DNA from: Aselliscus stoliczkanus
Taxonomy: Eukaryota > Chordata > Mammalia > Chiroptera > Hipposideridae
Reading direction: 5' to 3'
Assembly (NCBI GenBank): GCA_033961575.1
Contig: CM066736.1
Location: 93,061,852 to 93,125,851, forward strand
Length of the DNA stretch: 64,000 bases
Positions 24,801 to 36,800 of the stretch are shown here, one piece after another (the first letter of the stretch is position 1; each line of letters starts with the position of its first letter). A program made the position numbers and the translations under genes. Below the pieces are notes generated by a model, which was not told the DNA's origin, did not search any database, and saw nothing but the letters and a program-made list of their open reading frames with translations.

Positions 24801-27800
24801 GCAATTTTCTTCATCATAACCCCCAACTGAAAACAACAGAAATGTCCATCAATAGTAAAATGGGTAATAAATTATGGTATAGTCATACAATAAATAAAAT
24901 AGTCCCCAGCTAGAAAAAGAATGGATCACTGATACAATAATATGCATGAATCAGACAGCATAATGTTGAATGAAAGAAGCCAGACACAAAAAGGCACATA
25001 TTATATAATTCCATTTATATATAATTCCCAAACAGGCAAAACCGATCTATGGTGATAGATGTCAGAATAAAAGGATTTTTATTACCTGGCAGGAGGCGTG
25101 AGGAACCCTGCTGAGGTGACGGAAATGTCCTCTATCTTAATCTGGGCAGTGTGTATACACATGTAAAAAATCACTGGATTGAATATTTGAGACTTGTGTA
25201 ATTTACTGAGTATATGTTATACCGCAATTAAAATAAAAAGAACTAGGATGGAGACCTCTCAGTCAGGACTTGGTATGTCTCTTCAGAAAACCCACCATTT
25301 ACTCAGTACTTGCTACCTCTGTCATCTCAGTGAACCCTCATATTAACTCTGAGGCACTAAATGATTACCCCCATTCAACAGACGGGGACACAGAAGTCCA
25401 GGGGTTTCAGGCCTTTGTCCAGGTCACACAGCTGGAGGGTGCAGGATGGGAACCCCAGCATGCCAGGCTCGAGTTCAAGCTCTCATCCAGCACGTGCCCA
25501 GCCTGGGTGAGGAAGGCTCGCTGGCAGCATCCAGGAGCTCCAGTGCAGCCTGGATGCCGGGTGGTGCTGGGGCAGGGGGTTGGGGGCATGCCTAGAGCAG
25601 GGCCTGGGTGCCCCCGGCAGCGCACCCCCTCCATACTCTGGTGGGTCACAGGCTGTTTCTGCTTCCTGCTGGTCCTTTAGAAGCTACGGCTGCTGTGGGA
25701 TCTTAAAGCGCATCTGGGCAGGGCCAGGAACTAAGGACAAAGAGGGGATAGGGGCTGGGAAGGGAAGCAAACCTGAGATGTCTGCACTGTAGCCTTGAGA
25801 GGGACAAAGAAGCCTTGAGATAGCACATGTCCGCAAGAAAGTGGTCTGAGTATCCAAGCTGTGAGAGGAGAGCTGGGGGCTCCAAAGCCACCATAGTAGG
25901 GGGAGTCCCAACCAACAGCCAGAGGCTTGCTGTGAATGAGGGGGTGGGGGAGGGGAGGGGTCCTGGAGAGGGGCTGGCTCAGGGTAAGACACTTAAGGAG
26001 GTTCAGCAATGCCTGCTCTACAGTATCCAGTTCCTCCTGGTCTCCACAGTCCACCACAGTAGGGAAGGCCAAAGGAAAGCACTGCCCAGTTGCATCCCCA
26101 ACCACCTGCAGCCACTGCAGTCATGGTCAACCACATGATAATACCCCTTATTGAATGCCTACTATGTGCCAAGTACTTTATACTCATAAACTCGTATCCT
26201 CATCATGACCCTGAGGTCGGTGAAATCATACAACCTGCCCAAGGGCAAGCCTGCGAGAGGCCAAGCGGGGCTTCAGGCCCAGGCTGCTGGCCCAGCCTCT
26301 CCCTGCTCTATCTCAGGGCCAGCAGCTGCTTCATCTTTTTCCTAAGCAATGCGGACACTGAGCTTCTGCTTGGACCCAATCTGGACCCTGCCAGAAGAAG
26401 GCTGTAAAGCCTCCTGCAGTGATACAGCAGTCAGGCCGGGCTTCTGATCCCCGGTGTCCCCAGAGGAGCCATTCCTGTGCAGGAGAACGAAGTGGCAGAC
26501 ATTTTTGCAGCATGGTTTGGTGGAGGCAAACCTTTTTTTAAAAAGGGGTATCTTAAAGCCTGAACCTCAGTGACTTTCTAGTGTCTGGAGATGAAGGGGT
26601 TGAGAAGCTTCACACACCGCACTGCTGAGGGGAGCCAAACCCAGCACAGCCCTGTGTCAGGCTATAGCGTTAGGGGACCCAGACGAGAACTTGCACAGGC
26701 CTGGACCACGCGTTGAAAGACACTGGAGCAGGTGCAAACGGAATAGGGTCTCACACCACGGTTTTCTGCGTTCTTTAGTGAGGGGGACTTAGAGACGCCG
26801 GAAGCTGCACGTGCTCTTTGGAGTATGTCCTGGGGAATGATGCTTTAGTTAACTGCATAGTTATCTACAGGATAGGGATAGGCATTCTCTTCCAGCTATC
26901 TAGTGGTCTCTCTAAAGTCCCAAATGTATCTTGAAAGCAATAGATCCAAAATAGGACTGTAGATCTCCTCCCCCAAACCTGGCCCCAGTACCCTTCCTCC
27001 AGGCTTCCTTTCACCATACTAACACCATCAGCCACTCAGACACTCAGGCTAGAAACTCAAAGTCATCTTCAGATCATCTACCATCCTCATCCCTCCTCCG
27101 CTGCTGGCTCCTGCTCTCCAGCCCACTTGCTTCTTTCCATTTCCAGGGCCACTGCCATCTTTCACCACACCGTCAGCATAGTTCCCCACTACCCTCTTGT
27201 GTCTAGTATCTACAGTCCATTCACATGGCAGCTGAAGTCTTTCAAAGCAAACGTCATGTCATTGCTCAGCTTGAAACCCTTCCATAACTTCCAGTGGCCT
27301 GAGAATAAAATCTACACTCCTCATCAAGACTATGATATCTCATGTGGTCTGGCCCTTGCCTCCCCTTCCCACACTATGCTCCAGCCACAGTTTCCTTTCT
27401 GCCTCAGGGCCTTTGCACATGCTGTTCTCCCCTTCCCAGAATACTCTTCGGCCTCTTTATGTGACTGACTCCTTCTCATCTTTGGGCTTCAGCTTAAATG
27501 TTATCTCCTCAGAAAGGCCTTCCTTGAACTCCTCATTTCCTTATTTAAATGAGTCCCTGGTCATTTCCTTCTGAGTTTCAATCACAATTTGTAATTGTTT
27601 TACTTTTCTGTGATTTTACTTAAGACAAACGATTGCTGTCTCTCATAAGGATGTAAGCCACATGAAGACCTATTTTGGGGGCCCTGTCTATCTTGTTCAC
27701 CATTTTGAGCCCAGAGTTGAATCCCACAGCAGTTACTTTTTAACTATCAGTTCGGTTAATGAATGAAGAGACTGAGTGTAATTTATCCAGATATTACTGG

Positions 27801-30800
27801 CAAGCATCTGCTGGCCAGAGTGGGCTGATGCAGATTGGCAGGCTCCCCAGAGATGGGAGCCTTCATCAGGCTTGTTGCTGCCCCATGCCATACACCCCCA
27901 GGCACCTGTAGCTTTGTGGTCCTAACAAACAAAGCAGATCCAACTGTGGCAGTGCCTAGGTCCTGCCTGTCACAATCTGGGTTTAAATGACAGCTCTTGT
28001 GCAAATATAAACCTTGTACCCCTTAGATAAAGGGGCAGCAACCCTGACCTTCAGCCTCTGCAGACCCGTGAAAAATGAAGCACCCCCTCTATACTCCCTC
28101 TCCCATATAACTACTCCATCCCAAACCTTGGGGAGTGGGGGCGGAGCCCCAGAGCTCAGGCATCTGTGTAACCAAAGCAGCTCAGTCTTCCCTTTTGCAT
28201 CTGTGGCCTGGGCACCCCTTCTCCCCTGGCACGGACCTATCCTCCCCAACTCCCCAGCTGAGGGTCCTTGCCTTACAGATGTGACCACTCTTCCAGGCTA
28301 GTCTGAGCCTCTGGGGGCCAATGGAAGGAAAAATTCCTAAAATTTGCTACAGAAAAGCCCCAGGCCCCTTGACAGGCGGCTTCTTGGAGCTGCACCTCTG
28401 TGGGGCCAGCAGGGAAGCATCTGTAAGCTGCCTTCCCCAGACAGCAACTCAGCGGCTCCCTGGGCACCCAAAAAGTCCACGTCACCCATCTAATGAAACA
28501 GGGCTCCCAAGGGGCCTGCAATCTCCGCACAGGAGGAGGAAGGCACGGACACTCAGACGACTCTCAATTTCACAGCATCAGGGCCATGAGCACCAAGGCG
28601 CTGAACCAGAAAACGAGAGTCTGGCAGGAGCAGCAGACATACCGTGAGTGCCACGGGATCGGAGATTAGGGCCCTTCAAAATCAATTTTGAATTCAAACT
28701 TTTAAATGTGTTCTCCAGACGCAAAGAGGGGACCCTCCAGGCAGGCTTGGCCCAGCCGGCTGCTGGGTCCTGCTTCCTCCCTGAAGCAGCCAGAGCCCAC
28801 GTGCTAGCCACCGGGCTGGAGGAGGAAAGGAACGCAAGCAGCGGGCCAGGAGGCAGGCTCTGGACCCTGCCTCCAGGAGATGTAGGCAGGGGCGCCCCTG
28901 AGACTCTTGCTGACACAGCACTGCCTCTGGGGTGCCTGCCTGAGGTACTGTCCCAGGGTTTCCTGGTGAGGCCTTAGGGGCTCCTCCACCCTCCTTTGCA
29001 GACCTGGATGAGAGGGGGCTGAAAGCAAGGCCCCTTTCACCCCCAAATGTGGCTGAGGAGGCGCATGGGGCCCCGGTGGCTGAAGCCATTTAGAATGCAA
29101 GCTCTGGAGTCAGAGACAGGCAGGGATTTGTATCCTAGACCAACCATGGGCTCCCAGGGTGAAGATTCCAGGTCAGAAAGAGATTTCCCTTGTGGAAACC
29201 TGGTGGGAGAGAGCCCGCTGTGTCTTAGAGTCAGGCCCTGTGAGGTGAGAGGGGTCGGAAGCCCCCCACTGCAAAGGGAGAGGAAGCATCATCTGGGTGC
29301 AAGGCCTCAGGCTGCCATACCCAAGGCCTGGAGACGGGAGATGGGAGCTGAAGAGCACACTGTCTGTCACCTGTCAGACCACGTGTGGGGTGCTGAGCAC
29401 TGTTCTGCGCTCGGCATTTTGAGGTGGGCGGGGAGACACAGGGCAGAGGCCTCATGAAGAGGCTCAGCGGGGCAGCCAGATCTTGGAGGAAGCCACAGGG
29501 CCCACAGTAGGGATGGCCCCTGCTCCTGCCTGAGGACCCGCTCAGCCATAGTTCCTTCTCCAAGAGTACCATCAGCTCACCACTGAGGCCTTTCCCATCT
29601 CTGGGGAGGCGGCGTGGGGTGGGGGGAAGGGGGTCCATGACAAGCCTCTCTGATCCCGATGACCTCACAGGCCCTACCTGCCAGTTCTCCAAATCTGAGA
29701 CTCAACTCCAACTTGAAGCCACACTCCTGAGACATAAACATGAACGCCTGTGAACCACTCCTCTGCTGAGAAGTAACAGAAGGGGCAGCCAAGGCCTTGG
29801 CCTTCAGAGACCTCCCAGGGAGCCCCTCCTGGAATGAGGAGCACAGGGAAGGGACTGGAGTCACCAGACCACAGAGCAGAGGGGGGCAGTGCTCCCTAAC
29901 CCCTCCCGCCCCAGCTTGGGAGGGGGCTGCAGACTCTGCAAGGAAATTACAACACAGGCCCGGGTAATGCTCCTTTTAGTTACAGCATAAACTGCAGCAA
30001 TAAAGCGTACCTGGGGAATGTTTAGAGAAAGCACTAATGATTTCTTCCCCAGTGGTTAATAAATTCACTGCCAGATCAATTTGTTCGCGATAGAGCCTGG
30101 CGAGCGGAACCTGCGCGGCGGGCACAGCCGAGTGTGTCTCTTTCAGTATAAATGATTTATTACGATGATTAGCGGCACATAAACAATTTAAAATACAACG
30201 CTAATTAGTTTGGGGAAGAAAGGAGGGGAAAAGCCACCCTGCCTCTCTCCCCATTATGTTCTACTTCCCTAAGTGTGTACTTTTTAATTAAATCCAAATG
30301 TCACAATAAATTTAAAGTGTTTTATTACCACTCGGGCTAACTAAGGCAGTCATGCAAGCCCCCTTCTCAGGCATCTGGGTCAGGCCAAGGGTGAGGATTG
30401 GGGATACCAGGAGGGTCTGTCCACAAAGTCTCGAGGCAGGAGGTTTTTGTGAGTCCCCTGAAAACCCTCCTAGTTTCTGGCAGCCCTAGTCTGGAGAACG
30501 CTGGGACTGCCCCCTTTCTCTCACCTTCCTGGCCAGCCCAAGTGATAGCTTCCCCTTCACACTGGCCCTGACCAGCCCAGAAGCCAGCCACATCTCCTCA
30601 ACGGTCCCATAGTACCATTGCATCTTCTTCAAGCTCTTCTCGGGTGCTCCATAACTGTATACGTAACACCTTCTGCATGCCTGGCATCAGGTGTGGCATT
30701 TCCTATGCAACATCTTCCCATGTTCTTGTTCAGTGCTATGAGTAGTGAATATTGTTTCAATTTTATGGATGGGGAAATGGAGGCTCAGAGAGGTGGAACG

Positions 30801-33800
30801 ACTTATCCAAAGTCACACAGCAACGTATCCAAAGTCACACAGTTAAAAAGTGGACTTCTGCAAAATCCTTATTCCTAGAACACCATTCTGCCTCAGAACC
30901 CATATCTGACCAGGTCTGGGCACTGGTTTCCCAGCACCCAGGATGGGGAACAGAATATGGTAACTGCTCAGGCAGGGCTCTCCTGAGTTTAGAGCCCTGC
31001 CTCTCTTTTAGAGATGCATTTGAGGCAGGTGTTCAGGCCAGGGACCTGGACTCTGATGAGTCTGGGTTCAAGTTCAGGCTCTGCCATTGGCCCACAATGT
31101 AAATTCAATCAAGGCCATTAGCCTCCCTGAGCTTCAGCTTCCCCATCAGCAGAACTAGAGTAATAACACCTAACTCGTAGGCCAAAAAAACCCAAAGCAG
31201 CTAAAAGAAGCAGAGTGCTTTGCAGTCCTTGATATGCTATGTGAGTAGCAATTATTACCCAAAACCCTTGAGGTAAGCAGGGATCTGTAAGTACCCCATT
31301 TCACTGATCAGAAAACTGAAGCCAGCAAGGGAAAGGACTTACCCAAGGATCCACTAAACCTTAGGAGCCCAGGGGATCAGACTATAGGCAACCTCCCTTC
31401 CAAAAGCTTAGACAGCCAAGGATGGCTTCTCTCCTAAACATTCTTGCATGGTTTATTTGAAATTAAAAACAAACATCCCTAAATGTAGAGTTACCATATG
31501 ATCTAGCAATTCCACTCCTAAACACAGGTGTGACCAAACAATATGGTGAATGCTTAAATTTTAAAAAAATTATTACAGTAAAAGACACATTGCCATGAAT
31601 CCCCCTCAAAATACTCCCTCACTTGGAACACATTTATCCCATCGCTCTTGACACTTTCTGAAGCAGTCCTGAAAGTCCTCTTTCGTGAGTGTTTTTAGTT
31701 GTGCTCTCTTGGCTGTCGCGATGTCCTGAATTGATTCAAAATGTTACCTTTCGTGGTCATTTTGACTTTGGGGAAGAGCCAGAAGTTGCATGGTGCCAGA
31801 TCCAGTAAATAAGGTGGATGAGGACACACCGTAAGGTTTTTATTTGACAGAAATTGCCATATACTAGAAGCAATATGTGACATGAAGCCTTTCCATTGTG
31901 ATCACAAAATACAGTGAGTATGGCTGCCGAGTGCCATCCAACTGAAAAGCAGGGATTTTCAATATGGGAAGTGGTGTACCAAACCTAAGTAACTGTGTGT
32001 GACAAGTTTCAACTTGTTCGGTGTTGTCAGTCAGGTGTGAACTACGGTTGAGAGAAGGTGTGTTTTAAAGTGTGCGGTAAATCATGGATCACGAACAACA
32101 CATTAACATGAAATGGGCAAACAGTTTCATCCTCCATCATGACAACGCTCCATGTCACACTTCACTTCTTTAAGGCAATTTCTGCCAAATGAAAACATTA
32201 CAGTGTGTCCTCATCCACCTTATTCACCGGATCTGGCACAGTGCAACTCCTGGCTCTTCCCCAAGTCAAAATGACCATGAAAGGTAAATGTTTTGAATTG
32301 ATAGGACATCGAGGCAGCCACGACAGAGCAACTAAAGACACTCACAAAAGAGGACTTTCAGGACTGCTTCAGAAAGTGGCAAGAATGATGGGATAAGTGT
32401 GTTCAAAGGGAGGGGGAGTATTTTGAGGGAGATTAATGGCAATGTATCTTTTACTGTAATAAATTTTTAAAATTTAAACATTCACCATATTTTTTAATCA
32501 TACCTTGTACATACCCAAGAAAAATGAAAACAGATGTCTACACAAAAAAATGAAAACAGATTTTTTTCTGTTTTCTACACAAAAACTTGTATATGAATGT
32601 TCATAGCAGCATTATTCACAATAGCTAAAAAGTAGAAGCAATCCAAATGTCCATCAACTGATGAATAAATGTGATGTATACATACAATGAAATATTATTT
32701 GTCCATAAAAAGGAAGTAAGTACTGACACATGCTATAACGTACAAGATGAACCTTGAAAACATTATGCTAGGAAACAAGTAAACCACAAAGACTACACCT
32801 TGAATGATTCCATTTATATGAAGTGTCCAGAATAGGCAAATCCATAGAGACAGAAAGTAAATTAGTGGCCAACAGGAAGGAGGAGAATGGGGAGTGACTG
32901 TTAATGGGTATGGAGTTTCTTTTTAGGGTGATGACAATGTTCTTGAATTAGATGATGGTGATGGTTATACAACTCTGTAAGTATACTAAAAACCACTGAA
33001 TTGTACATTTTAAAAAGGTTGATGTTGCAGTGTGCAAATTATATCTCAATAAAGCTATTATAAATAAAAACAAACAGAACAAAAATTTCTTTGAGAACCA
33101 GAGAAATCAGTTCATAAACTATTAAGTCCTGGGGTCGGGAGAGGGGGTCCTAGGAGGTCCAGCAGCCAGCCCTCACAGGGAAGCCAGGCCCTGGTCAGCC
33201 CATCTCCCATCAGCTGCTCCACAGGGAGGAACAGGCTCCAAAGCCCCCCGAGCCTCCCTCCCCAGTCTCTTGCATCCAGAAATCTGATCATTCCCACTTT
33301 TTCAGCTCTGTTTCCCAGGAAACTCAGACCTGACTGGATCCATCACTCTTCTCTGACTCATTTACTTCCACCACTGCAGGCTTTGTCTTCCCAGGTCTCT
33401 CTCTGTTGAAACTTCTGTATCCTCTGAGGCCTATGCCCTACCTGCAATGCCCTACCTGCAAACCAAGCATGCCCGTCGGGTAAGGCACCTCTTTCAGACC
33501 TTAAGCTTGTCCTACACTGGATACCACAAGCGATGGTATGTGCATACTGAATAGGACCATAGTGAGGCTCTCCAGGGCCAGCTGAGGTCCAGTAAGGAGG
33601 GCTGTCCTCTCCCAGGCCCGCGAACCTCGCCCCAGATAGGCCAGACAAGTTCAGATCTAGGCCATGCAGGCCAGAAAGGAAGGCGACATCCTTCCTTCTA
33701 CCTTTGGGTCCAATGAAAACTGCCGGAGGGAGAGCACATGGTGCCCAGGCTAGGGACAGTACCCTTTGTGGTTTATCTGAGGGTGATTCGAGATGAAGTA

Positions 33801-36800
33801 TCCTGGCCAGCAGGGGAGCCAGGCCCACCCTGGGGGCAGGGTGTACCAGGCTGCTCCCAGTCTGGGGGAGAGGACAAAGGTAGAGTGAGGGGTACGATGG
33901 TACCCAGGCCTCATCTCAGCAGGTAGACCAACCTCCAAGTCTTTCACATGTGGGAAGAGCCTGCATGGAGGATATAGGACAACTCCGGTCATTTGAGGGG
34001 GATAGCCGGGCCTTGGGCCAAATGCCCATTTTCCAGGCATGAGGCTGGCTCCATGAATCTTCACGGTTTCATCGTAGGACCCTGTCTCAGGAAGCCGCCT
34101 CTGAGGAAACTACCCCAGGTCTCCAAGCTTCTCTTCCAAAGTCCTATGGGGCCTGAGGCTGAGAGGATCTCTTGGGGGTAAGGGGTGGCAGGAGGAGGGG
34201 TGGCAGGCACCCTTCACTTCACGTGGTCACTGCATTGTCACCAACACTTCCTCAGATAGGCACAGTGCTGTCCAGCTGGCTGACACACGAAGACATTTTC
34301 TCCCATGTGAGTTCTCTGCAGGAGACAGGGAGAATGCTTTGGACCCTAACTTATGTGTGAGGAAACTGAAGTCCAAAGAGGCAACAGTTTGCCCAGGGTC
34401 ACCTAACAGTGGGTGGTAGAGCAAGACTTGCCTGAGATCTCACTGTCAGGAGATGGCAGAGCAGGACTGGAATCCAAAGCCCATGTTTATTCCTTCTCCC
34501 AAAAGTCAAAAGAAAGCTAGTTCTGCAGTAAGTTGTCACACCCTAAGGCAGCTGCTGTTTCTTTTGAAGCATTTTAAAGATTTCAAATCTGCATGTGTCT
34601 GATCTGGTGCTGCAGAGGTTTCTCTCTCTCGGGGTAGGGAATCCAAAACCTTTACCCTGGAAGGGAAGGCAGAGCTCCTGGGAGTGTGGGCCCTGGGGAA
34701 CAGTGTGTAGCTCTGAGGCAGGATGGAGTGGGCTGGTGAGGTGCCCAGGCCTGAGTAGCCTGGCGGGCATGGTCATACACTGATGCCTCTAAAGGTCAGC
34801 TCACTGCAGAGGCAAGGCCTGTGGTGGGCATGGTGAGACTAAGCCTTTAACCTGTGGAATCTGATGCTAACTCCAGGTAGATAGCGTCAGAATTGAGTTA
34901 AACTGTAGGGCACCCAGTTGGTGACCTCTGAGAATTGGAGAACTGCGTGGTGGTGTAGGAAAATGCTTCAGCATAGCCCAGTGATCTTAATAAAACGTAC
35001 CTCTATCGTCTCTCTGGGATGAAAGGAATCTTTATGATTCTCTCTGCTCCACTCTTGAACTCCTTCACTCAACAAATATTTACTAAGCATCTACTACTAG
35101 GGGCTAGCCGTTAACACCTATACTTTGATAAGAATTATACCAACACTGATGATTTTTCATTAAGAAAGTGGTTCTTAATAGCAACATTAAATCAATTTTG
35201 ATTCTTTGATGAATTTCCTATTCACTAGTGTTAAACTATTTCTTTCCTCCCCCACTTTTATTTTATTGGAACCATTTTCATTGGGATCAATTATTTTTAA
35301 ATTTCAACTGACTATTTGGTTGATCAGCTTTTGGTTTATAATAAATCTTATAAATCAGGGCTTTTGCTACTCTTGAGATTTCTTTTGTGTCAATTATTTC
35401 TACCAGAAAATATTTCCTGAGCCAATTTCTGCAGATCTAAATTTTATCAGGAAGGTTGGATTCTTCTGTCAATTTTTAGTCAATAACATATTTTACCAGG
35501 TGCAGCCTTAGCTGTTGCCAGTTTTGCTTTGTGTTAATTATGTCAACCAGTTTTAATTTTTTCCTGGATCTTTTTTTTTTTTTGGCATTTTAAATAATAC
35601 TAATGAGATGTTATTCTCATGTATAAGGCATATTTTAGCACTGATCTGATAAAGCATTCTGATGATCAAAGAGCAGTGTGAAAACATCGCTGGAGCAAAA
35701 AGGCAGGTCAAAACATCACACTCTGCATTTGGGCTGAGAACCAGGTCAGAACCAGGTACCTAAGGGAGCCTAGCCCACTGCTCCCTCAGGGCCCTAGCCT
35801 CTGCCAAGATGCCTTCGCAGATGGGGAACAGCTTCTGGCCAAGGCAGGAGCAGCTGTCTATGAGAAACAGCCTCTGATTGACAGGCAAAGAAAAGGGATG
35901 CAGCGCTGACATCCACCAAGCTACATGCAGCCTCAGTTGGGCCCCAGACTTTTCTACTCAAAGTATGTTAGAGACATTCAGCTGAGAGGGGAAGTAAATG
36001 CCTCTTGGTGCCTTAGTTTTCCCCACCCTAAAAAGAGATAATTGACCAGGGTCCTCTCAGGCCTGGGGCTGTGACTTCTGGCTTCCAGGCTTTGGGCCTA
36101 CTCCAGGGGTCCCCTCTGCCTCCTAGTTAAGGCTCTGCCTGGAAACAGCCAGGGATGGGACCATACACCTAAATTCAAATGTAGCAAGACCAAGTACAGA
36201 GGGCCAGGGCCCACAAATGCTCTCACCTGGGATCTCTACTTCTGTTGACCTCAGGAGACCAAGGAAAGACAAAAAAAACCTCATCAGGTAGTTTCTTTCT
36301 TTTGGCCTTGGCCTCGCCACACCTGTTCCCCCACCAACAGTCATGCCTCCACATACAGTACCATGCATGAGGCATCAGCAGCCAGTGGCTCTGAAAATGT
36401 AAGGGTAAAACCTAGACCCCAAGAGGGAAAAGGACTGCCAAGGGACATGCTGTGAGCTGATGGCAGAGCCAGGCCTGTGGCTGCAGGAGTTCTGGCTCCC
36501 AGACCTGTGTTTCAGTCCCCTGGAGAGCCTCCCTGAGCCCCGCTCCTGTGCAGGGAACTGCTGAAGTGGCCTCCGCCCGGGCCACCCCAAAGACTCCGGC
36601 TCCACCATACCTAGCAACTGTCAGTGAGGTGTTGAGGCCCTCAGTCCAATAGCTGCAGGGAGGCTGGCTCAGGAAGGGGCCACCTTTACCTCCTCTAAGG
36701 GTATGCACACCGAGTGAGAAGAGTGGCCCTGGGGTAATGAACAGCTGCTTTGCAAGTTCCTCATGGCCTCAGCAAACTTATTATCTGTGAAAAAAGGAAT

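Noticed and set aside
31695..31883. Functional mariner transposase
   Set aside because: Only C-terminal fragments in both arms and a deleted centre; cannot be functional.
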